NCBI GenBank assembly: GCA_902363145.1
Contig: CABIZB010000001.1
Location: forward strand, 310,001-374,000
Direction of reading: 5' to 3'
DNA length: 64,000 bases
DNA from: Oscillospiraceae bacterium
Lineage (GTDB): Bacteria > Bacillota > Clostridia > Oscillospirales > Ruminococcaceae
Positions 1-8,055 of the stretch are shown piece after piece. The translations under genes were made by a program, and so were the position numbers. How positions within the stretch are numbered: position 1 is the stretch's first letter; each line of letters begins with the position of its first letter. The notes beneath the pieces are model-generated. The model had not been told where the DNA came from. It worked only from the letters and a program-made list of their open reading frames with translations, and searched no databases.

Positions 1-297
1 CAGACCGATGATTATAGTTCCCGCTACCGAGCGGCGCATCTTAACGTTATCGCCTGCGCCGTAGTGCCTTGCGGTTATTATTGAAAAGCCGTTGGTAAGA
101 CCCGACATAAAGCCGATTATAAGGGTGGAGATATAGCTTGTGGAGCCAAGCGCCGCTATAGCGTCAACGCCGATAGTCCTTCCCACTATAATAGTATCGA
201 TCATGCTGTAAAGCTGCTGGAAAAGGTTTCCGATAATAATGGGTACCGAAAAGGCGAATATCACCTTGGCGGGATTGCCCGAAGTAAGTTCTTTCAT
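1..297 (-). CDS. MATE family efflux transporter, N-terminal part
   Basis: This is the first 99 codons of a MATE multidrug/toxin exporter, an inner-membrane Na+ or H+ antiporter; the rest lies beyond the left edge. The N-terminus reads MKELTSGNPAKVIFAFSVPI, followed by the typical GNLFQQLYSMIDTIIVGR stretch of helix 1, the alternating hydrophobic helix 2, and then ARHYGAGD, the conserved loop of this family. The start at 297 is the ATG that gives the usual short cytoplasmic lead. A TGTCAA/ATTATA pair on this strand (355-360 and 334-339, spacing only 15) could be its promoter. The substrate cannot be told from sequence. The family call is firm; only length and C-terminus are unseen. Confidence 0.9.
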   Translation of the reverse strand, partial: MKELTSGNPAKVIFAFSVPIIIGNLFQQLYSMIDTIIVGRTIGVDAIAALGSTSYISTLIIGFMSGLTNGFSIITARHYGAGDNVKMRRSVAGTIIIGL

Positions 298-398
298 ATG
301 TTCTATCCTTTCAAAAATATATCAATAGTATAGATTATATCATCGCAAAGGATTTGTCAACAAAGAAATTCAGAGGATTTTATTAAAAAAGTTTGCTT

Positions 399-500
399 AT
401 ACTAAGCATCAATTAAAAACTATACAAAAAATCGAGCATGATCTTGCGTGTATGGGTTATGTGAAGACTTTTTGTCTATAGTTTTATTGGTGATTGGTAT
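399..500. repeat. Inverted-repeat element, family A copy 1 (102 bp)
   Basis: The ends are imperfect inverted repeats: ATACTAAGCATCAATT on the left and GGTGATTGGTAT on the right, with CTATACAAAAA facing TTTTTGTCTATAG inside. A second copy of the same length lies at 29139-29240 with about seven differences. It has no coding capacity and sits in the 366-bp gap between the MATE and radical SAM genes. It could be a MITE-like element or a dispersed structured RNA/terminator unit. Confidence 0.8.
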
Positions 501-589
501 TATAATACCTGACATACCGCTGTCATATTACCTGTGATATAATGATAATTGAAGGTATCTGCGATTTAAACATATTTTTTCAAAAACCA

Positions 590-618
590 ATGACAAATTC
601 GGATAAATGTGTTATAAT
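590..618 (+). promoter_or_regulatory. Promoter of the SPL-like radical SAM gene
   Basis: A -35 ATGACA at 590-595 and a -10 TATAAT at 613-618 are 17 bp apart. An in-frame ATG at 607 lies between the two boxes and so cannot be the real start, which supports the start at 664. Confidence 0.6.
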
Positions 619-663
619 AAAATAAATACGACAATATCCGACAACATGAGAGGGGGAAGCCGT

Positions 664-1554
664 ATGGAGGAAGTAAAGGCTGTTTCCATACTGCACAGGA
701 ACAAGACCTCGGGCTGGTTCGGCACCGACTATAATATGAACCTTTACAGGGGCTGCTGCCACGGCTGCATATACTGTGACAGCCGCAGCGACTGCTACGG
801 CATCGGCGACTTTGATTCGGTAAGGTGCAAGGCAAACTCGCTGGAGATCCTCCGTGACGAGCTGCGCAGAAAGGTACATACGGGGGTCATCGGCACGGGT
901 GCCATGAGCGACCCTTATAATCCATATGAAGAAAAGACTCTACTTACCCGCCATGCGCTGGAGCTTATCGACGCTTACGGCTTTGGCTGTGCAGTGCTTT
1001 CAAAAAGTGCGCTTATGACCCGTGATATTGATATTTTTCTTTCCGTAAAGGAACATTCTCCCATGATGTGCAAGCTTACAGTCACCACCGCCGATGATGA
1101 GCTTTGCAAAAAGCTTGAGCCAAATGTGAGCGTGTCCTCGGAGCGCTTTGAGGCGCTGGCAAAAATGTCGGAAAGCGGACTTTTCACGGGAATAACCATG
1201 ATGCCCGTTCTGCCGTTTATCGAGGACAGCGAGGAGAATATCCGCTCCATTGTCCGCCTTGGGCATGAAGCGGGAGTGCATTTCATATACCCCGCTTTCG
1301 GAGTTACTCTCAGGAACACTCAGCGTGAGCATTTTCTCAGCAGTCTTGACAGCATATTCCCGGGGGAACGGCTGTCGGACAAATATATCCACCGCTTCGG
1401 CAATTCCTATGAATGCACCTGCCCAAATGTAAAAGTGCTGTGGAAAGCATTCACCGAGGAATGTGAAAAATACGGCATACTTTATAAAATGCAGGATATC
1501 ATATCTGCTTCAAAACTGGGGTATGAATACGACCAGATGAGCTTGTTTGAGTAA
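664..1554 (+). CDS. Radical SAM protein, SPL/DNA-repair-photolyase-like
   Basis: A 296-residue radical SAM enzyme. The cluster motif is CX3CX2C in RGCCHGCIYCD near residue 30, which holds the 4Fe-4S cluster that cleaves SAM. The following GTGAMSDPYNPYEE is typical of the spore-photoproduct-lyase-like family found widely in Firmicutes. Members are often annotated as DNA repair photolyases, but the real substrate of this subgroup is not established. The start at 664 is chosen because AGAGGGGG lies about 6 nt upstream and the longer frame runs into the promoter. It is a single-gene unit ending in a bidirectional terminator shared with the convergent lipoprotein gene. Confidence 0.85.
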   Translation: MEEVKAVSILHRNKTSGWFGTDYNMNLYRGCCHGCIYCDSRSDCYGIGDFDSVRCKANSLEILRDELRRKVHTGVIGTGAMSDPYNPYEEKTLLTRHALELIDAYGFGCAVLSKSALMTRDIDIFLSVKEHSPMMCKLTVTTADDELCKKLEPNVSVSSERFEALAKMSESGLFTGITMMPVLPFIEDSEENIRSIVRLGHEAGVHFIYPAFGVTLRNTQREHFLSSLDSIFPGERLSDKYIHRFGNSYECTCPNVKVLWKAFTEECEKYGILYKMQDIISASKLGYEYDQMSLFE

Positions 1555-1590
1555 AAATCCGCTGCCACATTATTGTGACAGCGGACTTTT
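1555..1590. terminator. Bidirectional terminator between convergent genes
   Basis: The hairpin TCCGCTGCCACA / TGTGACAGCGGA (1558-1585) is flanked by A-run on the left and CTTTT on the right. It can therefore stop transcription from the radical SAM gene on one side and the lipoprotein gene on the other. Confidence 0.75.
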
Positions 1591-1598
1591 GCATAATA

Positions 1599-3776
1599 TC
1601 AGTAGCTTTCGGAAAGATAAAGCTGAACTCTGTTCTGGATAGCTTCGGCAGCTTCCTTTGAGCTGATGTTTCCATTAAAATACCGTGACGCTTCCTCACT
1701 GATGATGTCGCTTACGGTGGTGTTGTATTTGTGGATATTCTGCACGGAGCTTATAACGGCGTTTACCTTGTCGATATCCGCCTGAGCAGGCTCGCCGATG
1801 CCCATAGTTCCGCTTGAAAGCATCATATGTCCCATTACGGTTGTGGGGTTTGTGACACGGGAACTGTCGTGGGTCATAGCTTTTTCAGCTTTTTTCTGAA
1901 GTGAATCGTTTCTCACAGGGAAGCAGTCAACGTAGTCCTGATAATCGGGGAGCAGCAGGGTGCGTACAAATCTCCATGCACCCTCCTTATTGACTGAGGA
2001 GCTTATTGCAAAGCCTGTTTCTATCTCGAATGCAGAGCCTATACCGCTTTCAACGGGAAATCCCACAGCGGTGGCAGGCTCGCCGAAATTCTCATGCTCA
2101 AAGGTGTATATATCCGCATAATCGTTGAGGTAGGATATGAGCAGCAGAGAGCTTTCGTCGGCATACATGGTGGCATATCTGTCCCAGAAGCTGTCATCAA
2201 AATAAGCGTCGGTATCCAGTGAGGACATATATTCATTTGCATATTCCAGCAGCCCGATAAAATAGTCGGAGGTAAAATCGCATGTGCCTTTTTTAATATC
2301 AATAAGCCTGCTGCCTGACATATAAAGGGCGTAGTCAAGGATATCGTTTTTGCAGGAGCCGGGGAAGATCTCCGTGCCCGAGGGTCTCTGTGCGGCAATG
2401 TTTCTGAGCTGCTCGGTGGTGATGCCCATTTTATCGCCGAATATGGAAGTTTTTCCCAGAACGGTGAATACATTGAAGCGGTCGCTGAATGTATAAAGCT
2501 TGCTGTCGGTCTCGGAGGCTTTAAGCAGGTTCGGCAGGAAATCCTCACGGCTCAGCTCGCTGTCACTGTCGATAAATTCATACATATCGGCAAAAATTCC
2601 CTTTGTAACATATGTATCCGCAGGGGTCTCGTTGCCTATCATAAGTATATCGGGAGTTTTGCCCGAAAGCATATCCATATTCAGCGACTGTATGTCGTTG
2701 TAGCATTTAAGGGTTATACGGTATTCGCTGTCCCTGCGGTTAAAGTTTACCGCCTGATTTTTTATATAAGGGTCAAGGCTGTATTCATCGCCTGCAAGTA
2801 TAAGCTCTTTTCGTTGTGCGGGCTTTTCGTCCGTTGCCGAAATTTTGTAGGCGCAGGGTCTGCCTGAGGGATATGCGCTTCCGCCGCATATGAAGCCGTC
2901 CTCTGTGGGGAATATCTTTGTTACCTCCATTATGCTGACGCCGCTGTCGATCCAGTTGAACAGCTCAGTCTTTGTGCCCACTTCAGGGTCGTAGGAATAA
3001 AATGTAGTTCCGTCGGTGATAAAAAGCTCGCTGTCACCATAGCCCGAAACAGGATATGTATCGGACGAATACACCTCGTCAAATGGAAGCGCTGCCTTTA
3101 CAAGCTCCTTATTGGTCATGTCTGCCTTATACAGTACAAAGCCGTTTGAATATGACCATACATACACCGTTCCCGATGCGCCTTTGACCATATTCCATGC
3201 GCTCATGTTTTCTGCGGACATTTTGCAGATAAAGCTGCCGTCATATCCGAAAACATAGATATTGTTGTAGCAGTTGACGAAAAGATAGTCCTCGGCAGCG
3301 CATATGCCGTCAACATAAAAATCGTTGTCGATGCCCTCGGGGGAAAGCGGCAGGGACGATACATCGTTGCCCTCTGCGTCTGTTTTTACAAGGGTGCAGG
3401 TCTGACCATCATCGTTATACATGGTGCTGACATAATATCCCGAGCCGTCAGCGGTGAATGATATCTCTGAGCGGCGGTCATCTGTGATCAGTCGGGAGCG
3501 GAAGTCGCTTCCGTCGGACTTCATGCTGTTGAAATAATATTCAGCCGAATCGTCTGTCATAAGATATGATCTGAAAAAGAGCCTGTCCGATGCGGGGGAG
3601 TAGGAAAAATCCTGTATCTCGCCCATAGCCTTGCTGTCAGAAATACTCTGGGTGCTGATATAGTTCAGGGTCTTGACGGCTTCCGTATCGGGCTGAGTTT
3701 TGCTGTTCTGAGCGCAGGCAGTGAGCATTGCCGCAGATGCAAGGAGGCATACTGCTTTGACGGTAAGTTTTTTCAT
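1599..3776 (-). CDS. Lipoprotein: propeller-like N-terminus plus solute-binding domain
   Basis: A 725-residue lipoprotein. MKKLTVKAVCLLASAAMLTAC is a lipoprotein signal with lipobox LTAC, so the mature protein is anchored on the outer face of the membrane. Residues about 40-330 are made of repeated beta-strand units (FSYSPASDRLFF, SFTADGSGYYVST and similar), which look like a propeller. From about 335 the sequence changes to a family 1 extracellular solute-binding fold (NQAVNFNRRDSEYRITLKCY, SGKTPDILMIGN, FAISSSVNKEGAWRFVRTLL). Family 1 proteins normally pass sugars to an ABC importer and are about 430 residues, so this is an enlarged form. No permease genes are next to it. The start at 3776 follows AAAGGA; a longer frame upstream has no support. 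It may be a sensor or scavenger lipoprotein. Confidence 0.75.
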   Translation of the reverse strand: MKKLTVKAVCLLASAAMLTACAQNSKTQPDTEAVKTLNYISTQSISDSKAMGEIQDFSYSPASDRLFFRSYLMTDDSAEYYFNSMKSDGSDFRSRLITDDRRSEISFTADGSGYYVSTMYNDDGQTCTLVKTDAEGNDVSSLPLSPEGIDNDFYVDGICAAEDYLFVNCYNNIYVFGYDGSFICKMSAENMSAWNMVKGASGTVYVWSYSNGFVLYKADMTNKELVKAALPFDEVYSSDTYPVSGYGDSELFITDGTTFYSYDPEVGTKTELFNWIDSGVSIMEVTKIFPTEDGFICGGSAYPSGRPCAYKISATDEKPAQRKELILAGDEYSLDPYIKNQAVNFNRRDSEYRITLKCYNDIQSLNMDMLSGKTPDILMIGNETPADTYVTKGIFADMYEFIDSDSELSREDFLPNLLKASETDSKLYTFSDRFNVFTVLGKTSIFGDKMGITTEQLRNIAAQRPSGTEIFPGSCKNDILDYALYMSGSRLIDIKKGTCDFTSDYFIGLLEYANEYMSSLDTDAYFDDSFWDRYATMYADESSLLLISYLNDYADIYTFEHENFGEPATAVGFPVESGIGSAFEIETGFAISSSVNKEGAWRFVRTLLLPDYQDYVDCFPVRNDSLQKKAEKAMTHDSSRVTNPTTVMGHMMLSSGTMGIGEPAQADIDKVNAVISSVQNIHKYNTTVSDIISEEASRYFNGNISSKEAAEAIQNRVQLYLSESY

Positions 3777-3887
3777 TTTTTGAATATCCTTTCTTTTCTT
3801 TTGAGGCATTGAAGCCCTCACGCTATATATACAAATGCAAAGTGCGAAATGTTACATAGCTATAATTGTATCGTCTGATATAATACG

Positions 3888-3916
3888 GTTATAACACATG
3901 AATACGGATTTGTCAA
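3888..3916 (-). promoter_or_regulatory. Promoter of the solute-binding lipoprotein gene
   Basis: On the minus strand, TTGACA (3916-3911) and TATAAC (3893-3888) are 17 bp apart. The 5' untranslated leader would be roughly 100 nt. Confidence 0.6.
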
Positions 3917-4067
3917 TAGGCAGCTGCATGGATATTCGGAAATTTTTCCATGAATGACATTCGCACAGCCGCAGATAATACTTATGTACCCGATCCGTAC
4001 AAACGCTTGCTTTGGGCAGGCATTTGTATGGAATGCGGTAAAATATAGATAAAAAGAGGTATTTGTC

Positions 4068-4241
4068 ATGTCTAAGAATTCTGCTATCAAGTGCGATGTA
4101 ACAAGCTGCAAGTATAATCTCAACGCAGAGCATTACTGCTCTCTCGAGTCCATCAAGGTTGGCACTCACGAGGCTAACCCCACCGTTCCCGAGTGCACAG
4201 ACTGTATGTCCTTCGTCTGCAAGCCCTCCTGCTGCGGCTGA
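4068..4241 (+). CDS. DUF1540 small cysteine-rich protein
   Basis: A 57-residue protein beginning MSKNSAIKCDVTSCKYN and ending CDC-like: ECTDCMSFVCKPSCCG. The spacing of cysteines (CDVTSCKYN, HYCS, ECTDC) matches DUF1540, a small Clostridia-rich family presumed to bind a metal; its function is unknown. AAAAGAGGT lies 7 nt before the ATG and a strong terminator follows at once, so it is a monocistronic gene. The repeated cysteine pattern and the Shine-Dalgarno make it convincing despite its size. Confidence 0.85.
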   Translation: MSKNSAIKCDVTSCKYNLNAEHYCSLESIKVGTHEANPTVPECTDCMSFVCKPSCCG

Positions 4242-4255
4242 TAAATCCACCCTTT

Positions 4256-4294
4256 GCGGACGTCCGATTTGCTTCGGGCGTCCGCTTCTTTTTT
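4256..4294 (+). terminator. Rho-independent terminator after the DUF1540 gene
   Basis: Stem GCGGACG (4256-4262) pairs with CGTCCGC (4279-4285) and is followed by TTCTTTTTT. Confidence 0.85.
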
Positions 4295-4313
4295 GACAAA
4301 TTGTAAAAACATT

Positions 4314-4341
4314 TTGTCACTGCAAAAAAATGGCATATAAT
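4314..4341 (+). promoter_or_regulatory. Promoter of the transcarboxylase operon
   Basis: TTGTCA (4314-4319) and TATAAT (4336-4341) are 16 bp apart, about 90 nt before the first start codon. Confidence 0.55.
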
Positions 4342-4438
4342 CTCTTGTAAAATTAAGTAAAAGGGTGTATAATTAAACTCGGATAAATTTTATTTACAGC
4401 TTTGCTCATGCCTTGCTGCGAAATGGAGGAACTAAATT

Positions 4439-5812
4439 ATGATGACTGAAAGTCAGAGAGCGGCGCTTGCGGAATATGCGGCTGTCAAAGGTCAATGCCC
4501 CGCAAGAGAACGACTTGCAGCACTTTTTGACGATGGAGTTTATACGGAAACAGGCTCAAATCTCAGAGCCGGTGAGAACCTCGCAGGCGTGGTAACCGCA
4601 TACGGATATATCGGGGGAACTCCCGCATACGCCTTTTCTCAGGACAGCACTGTTATGAAGGGTGCAGTAAGCCTTGCTCACAGTGCCAAGATATGCAAAA
4701 TGTTCGAGCTTGCCGCAAGGAACGGCGTTCCCGTTGTGGGAATATATGATTCATGCGGCGCATTCGTTGAGGACGGAGCTGATGCTCTCAACGCTTACAG
4801 TGATATTCTTCTCAGCATGGGCAGCCTTTCCGGCGTAGTTCCCATGGTATCGGTTATTTCCGGAGTATGTGCGGGAACTATGGCAATGATAGCTTCCTCC
4901 GCTGATTTCTCCGTTATCACCGAGGGCGCTGAGCTTTATCTTGACGCATCGGGAAACAACGCTTCCGCCGAGAGCGCAGCAAAGAGCGGCGCAGTTAGCG
5001 CATATGCCAAGTCCGATGCAGAGGCTATGGATACTGTCCGCAGATATCTTTCCCTTATGCCTCAGAATAACCTTTCACCCCTTCCCGAGTTTGAGTTTGA
5101 CGCTCCCGTGAGCGCAGCTTTCGATAACGCCGAGAACGCAGCCGAGAGCATTGCGGATGCAGGCAGCATTCTTGAGGTTTACGGCGAGTACGGCACAGCT
5201 TCCTACACTGCGCTCTGCACAGTTTCGGGAGTTACAGCAGGTATCGCTGCCACCAACAAGACCAAGGACAAGCTAACCTCTGCAGACTGCTCAAAGATCG
5301 CAAGATTTGTTCGTCTCTGCGACGCTTACAGCATTCCCGTCATCACTGTTGCCGATACCGAGGGCTTTGACCTTCATGGCGCAGATATGGTACGTGTGGG
5401 TGCTGCTCTTGCAGGCGCATATGCCGAGGCTTCATGTGCAAAGATAGCACTGGTAAGCGGCAAGGCATGCGGAATGGCTTATATCGCATTTGCAGGCAGG
5501 AATGTTGCTGCCGATGCAGTTTATGCGCTTCCCGAGGCAGTTATCGCTCCCATGGATCCTGTCAGCGCAGCTGAGTTCCTTTATCATGACAAGCTCAAGG
5601 GCGCAGATGACCTTGCAGCTGCAAGAGCTCAGGTAGCCAAGGAATATGCCGAGAATGAAGGCTCTGCATTTGCGGCAGCAGCCAAGGGTGCGGCTGACGA
5701 AGTGGTAACAGCCGAAAACGTAAGAGCAGCAGTTGCTTCCGTTCTTGATGTTACAGCAGGTAAGCGCCTTAACAAGCGCCTTCCCAAGAAGCACAACATT
5801 CTTCCCCTTTGA
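4439..5812 (+). CDS. Biotin-dependent acyl-CoA carboxyltransferase (12S-like)
   Basis: A 457-residue carboxyltransferase of the crotonase-fold PCCB/12S type. It should transfer CO2 between carboxybiotin and an acyl-CoA such as propionyl-/methylmalonyl-CoA. The two halves of the fold are visible: an N-half with YGYIGGTPAYAFSQD, ARNGVPVVGIYDSCGAFVED and SGVCAGTMAMIASSADF, and a C-half with AITVADTEGFDLHG-like and SGKACGMAYIAFAGR segments. It is shorter than the usual 510-520 residues, so linkers are trimmed. GGAGGA sits 8 nt before the ATG; a second ATG follows directly. It is first in an operon with a biotin carrier and a pyruvate/oxaloacetate carboxyltransferase. No biotin carboxylase or membrane decarboxylase subunit is nearby, which favours a soluble transcarboxylase over an ATP-driven carboxylase. 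The exact acyl-CoA is inferred only. Confidence 0.85.
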   Translation: MMTESQRAALAEYAAVKGQCPARERLAALFDDGVYTETGSNLRAGENLAGVVTAYGYIGGTPAYAFSQDSTVMKGAVSLAHSAKICKMFELAARNGVPVVGIYDSCGAFVEDGADALNAYSDILLSMGSLSGVVPMVSVISGVCAGTMAMIASSADFSVITEGAELYLDASGNNASAESAAKSGAVSAYAKSDAEAMDTVRRYLSLMPQNNLSPLPEFEFDAPVSAAFDNAENAAESIADAGSILEVYGEYGTASYTALCTVSGVTAGIAATNKTKDKLTSADCSKIARFVRLCDAYSIPVITVADTEGFDLHGADMVRVGAALAGAYAEASCAKIALVSGKACGMAYIAFAGRNVAADAVYALPEAVIAPMDPVSAAEFLYHDKLKGADDLAAARAQVAKEYAENEGSAFAAAAKGAADEVVTAENVRAAVASVLDVTAGKRLNKRLPKKHNILPL

Positions 5813-5842
5813 TAAAATTAACCTGAAAGGTCGATATACATT

Positions 5843-6205
5843 ATGAAGAGATTTAATATTACAGTAAACGGAAAGTCCTATGACGTAGCAGTAGAGGAAG
5901 TAGGCGGCGCAGCTCCCGTTCAGGCAGCTCCCGCAGCAGCACCCGCTCCTGCACCTGCCGCAGCACCCTCAGCTGCTCCTGCAGCAGGCAACGGCACACC
6001 CGTTAAGGCTCCCATGTCCGGAAATATCCTTGATGTCAAGGTAAACGTAGGCGACACTGTTTCCGCAGGCCAGGTCGTTGTAGTTCTTGAGGCACTCAAG
6101 ATGGAAAATGATATCGTAGCTCCCGTAGCAGGCAAGATCACATCTATCGCTGCCAAGAAGGGCGATACCGTTAATTCCGATGACGTTCTCGCTACCATCG
6201 CATAA
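5843..6205 (+). CDS. Biotin carboxyl carrier protein (1.3S-like)
   Basis: A 120-residue carrier. Residues 1-18 form a short beta lead, 22-49 are a flexible Ala/Pro linker, and 52-120 are a biotinyl/lipoyl domain with the biotinylation motif EALKMEND, in which Lys86 carries biotin. Gene order and Ala/Pro linker are those of 1.3S-type carriers of transcarboxylases and of oxaloacetate decarboxylase gamma-like chains. It would swing the carboxyl group between the products of the two flanking genes. Confidence 0.95.
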   Translation: MKRFNITVNGKSYDVAVEEVGGAAPVQAAPAAAPAPAPAAAPSAAPAAGNGTPVKAPMSGNILDVKVNVGDTVSAGQVVVVLEALKMENDIVAPVAGKITSIAAKKGDTVNSDDVLATIA

Positions 6206-6225
6206 GCTGAAAGGAGCGATCCACA

Positions 6226-7623
6226 ATGCCTAAAGTAAAAATCACCGAAACCGTTCTCCGTGACGCTCATCAGTCGCTCATCGCAACAAGAATGAGCATT
6301 GACGAGATGCTCCCCATTATGCAGGAGATGGATAAGATCGGCTACTATTCCGCAGAGGTCTGGGGCGGCGCAACATTTGATGCTTGTATCCGTTTCCTCG
6401 ACGAGGACCCCTGGGAGAGACTGAGAATAATCCGTAAGAATATGCCCAACACCAAGCTCCAGATGCTTTTCAGAGGTCAGAATATGCTGGGCTACCGTCA
6501 CTATGCTGACGATATTCTTGAATATTTCGTTCAGAAAACTGTTGCAAACGGTATGGATATTATCCGTATCTTTGATGCGCTGAACGATATCAGAAACCTC
6601 CAGACAGCTATCCGCGCTGCCAAGAAGGAGGGCGCACACGCTCAGGTAGCAATGTCCTTTACACTGGGCGATGTTTTCACCGATGATTACTATGTAAACT
6701 ACGCAAAGCAGTGCGAAGCAGAGGGCGCTGATTCCATCTGTATCAAGGATATGGCTGCGCTTCTTACTCCTTTCAGAGCTGCTTCCCTTACAAAGGCTCT
6801 CAAGGAGAACATCGGTATCCCCATTCAGCTCCACACACACTATACATCGGGTCTTGCTTCAATGTGCCAGCTCAAGGCTATTGAAAACGGCTGCGAGTAT
6901 ATCGACACAGCAATGTCTCCTCTGGCTCACGGTACTTCCCATACTCCTACCGAGTCTATGGTAGCAGCGCTCCAGGGCACAGAGTACGATACAGGTCTTG
7001 ACCTTGTAAAGCTTACCGAGATCAGAAGCTACTTCATGGGTCTGCGCAAGAAGTATATCGACGAAGGTCTCCTTGACCCCAAAATCCTTGTTGCAGATGC
7101 AAACGCACTTATCTATCAGGTTCCCGGAGGAATGCTTTCCAACCTTCTGTCCCAGCTAAAGCAGTCGGGCAAGGAGGATAAGTTCGAGGAAGTGCTCAGA
7201 GAAGTTCCCAGAGTTCGTGCAGATGCAGGCAATATCCCTCTTGTTACTCCTTCCTCCCAGATCGTGGGCACACAGGCTGTGTTCAACGTTATCAGCGGCG
7301 AGAGATACAAGACCGTTACCAAGGAATTCAAGGACGTTATCGCAGGCAAATACGGAAGAACTCCCACACCTATCGACCCCGAGTTCAGAAAGTCCATACT
7401 CAAGGGCGAGGAGGCTATCGATTGCCGTCCCGCAGATCTGCTTGAGCCTGAGCTTGATACTCTCCGAAAGGAATGCGCAGAGTGGATCGAGCAGGACGAG
7501 GACGTTCTCACCTACGCAATGTTCCCCAAGGTCGCTCCCAAGTTCTTTGAGAAGAGACGCAACAAGAAGTACGGCATTGACGGAAAGAATTCCGATGCCG
7601 CAAGCAAGATCCATATGGTATAA
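6226..7623 (+). CDS. Pyruvate/oxaloacetate carboxyltransferase (5S/OadA-like)
   Basis: A 465-residue HMGL-like TIM-barrel enzyme plus conserved carboxylase domain. ITETVLRDAHQSLIATRM at the start and IKDMAALLTP and QLHTHYTSG further on are the metal and pyruvate-site motifs of oxaloacetate decarboxylase alpha, pyruvate carboxylase subunit B and transcarboxylase 5S. It lacks a C-terminal biotin domain, consistent with a separate carrier just upstream. Together with the 12S-like gene it could convert oxaloacetate plus propionyl-CoA to pyruvate plus methylmalonyl-CoA, or act simply as an oxaloacetate decarboxylase. An AAAGGAG-type site precedes the ATG by 7-8 nt. Codon use matches neighbours and is strongly biased, suggesting high expression. 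Confidence 0.9.
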   Translation: MPKVKITETVLRDAHQSLIATRMSIDEMLPIMQEMDKIGYYSAEVWGGATFDACIRFLDEDPWERLRIIRKNMPNTKLQMLFRGQNMLGYRHYADDILEYFVQKTVANGMDIIRIFDALNDIRNLQTAIRAAKKEGAHAQVAMSFTLGDVFTDDYYVNYAKQCEAEGADSICIKDMAALLTPFRAASLTKALKENIGIPIQLHTHYTSGLASMCQLKAIENGCEYIDTAMSPLAHGTSHTPTESMVAALQGTEYDTGLDLVKLTEIRSYFMGLRKKYIDEGLLDPKILVADANALIYQVPGGMLSNLLSQLKQSGKEDKFEEVLREVPRVRADAGNIPLVTPSSQIVGTQAVFNVISGERYKTVTKEFKDVIAGKYGRTPTPIDPEFRKSILKGEEAIDCRPADLLEPELDTLRKECAEWIEQDEDVLTYAMFPKVAPKFFEKRRNKKYGIDGKNSDAASKIHMV

Positions 7624-7650
7624 GGCTTTAAGCCCCGCTAACAAAAATCA

Positions 7651-7683
7651 AGAGATACCGTGCCAAGGTGCGGTATCTCTTTA
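7651..7683 (+). terminator. Hairpin terminator of the transcarboxylase operon
   Basis: A perfect 10-bp stem AGAGATACCG / CGGTATCTCT (7651-7680) is followed by a short, weak T tract. Confidence 0.65.
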
Positions 7684-7719
7684 AATTTGTAAATTATTCC
7701 GAGGAACTTCACATTGCTA

Positions 7720-7748
7720 TTGCATTTTTTGGAAAAATAGTATATAAT
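7720..7748 (+). promoter_or_regulatory. Promoter upstream of the small membrane protein and ychF
   Basis: TTGCAT (7720-7725) and TATAAT (7743-7748) with 17-bp spacing; AAGGAGG before the first gene follows. Confidence 0.6.
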
Positions 7749-7782
7749 AAGTAAAATTCGTTTTTTCTAAGGAGGCTATTTT

Positions 7783-8013
7783 ATGTTAGAAGAGATCATC
7801 GGTTCCGTATGCAGATATTCAAATGAGAAAATCAAGATAACAAAGGGCATGGCTGTTGCCGCAGCTCTCGGTGCATTCATTATAGGTCTTATTTCAGGCG
7901 TTATAGCTGCCAGTCTGGCACTCAGCAAGAAGTTTGCTGCCTGCTGCTCTTCAAGCGACGATTTCGACGCTGACGAGTATGTTAAAAATCTGAATTTCAG
8001 CGACGATGAATGA
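7783..8013 (+). CDS. Small single-pass membrane protein, unknown function
   Basis: A 76-residue protein not recognised beyond its layout. The N-terminal 20 residues are soluble, residues about 24-49 form one Gly/Ala-rich membrane helix (AAALGAFIIGLISGVIAAS), then a CC pair and an acidic tail rich in Asp and Glu. A strong AAGGAGG Shine-Dalgarno lies upstream, and it is followed 42 nt later by ychF, so the two are probably cotranscribed. No function is assigned. Confidence 0.7.
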   Translation: MLEEIIGSVCRYSNEKIKITKGMAVAAALGAFIIGLISGVIAASLALSKKFAACCSSSDDFDADEYVKNLNFSDDE

Positions 8014-8055
8014 TCTGCGTCCCAATAAATAAATCAGCAAAGGAAAATCAAAGAT

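Noticed and set aside
5920..6840. A 306-codon minus-strand open frame opposite the biotin carrier and 5S-like genes
   Set aside because: It is the complement of two strongly supported, highly biased coding genes, with no ribosome site or recognisable domain.
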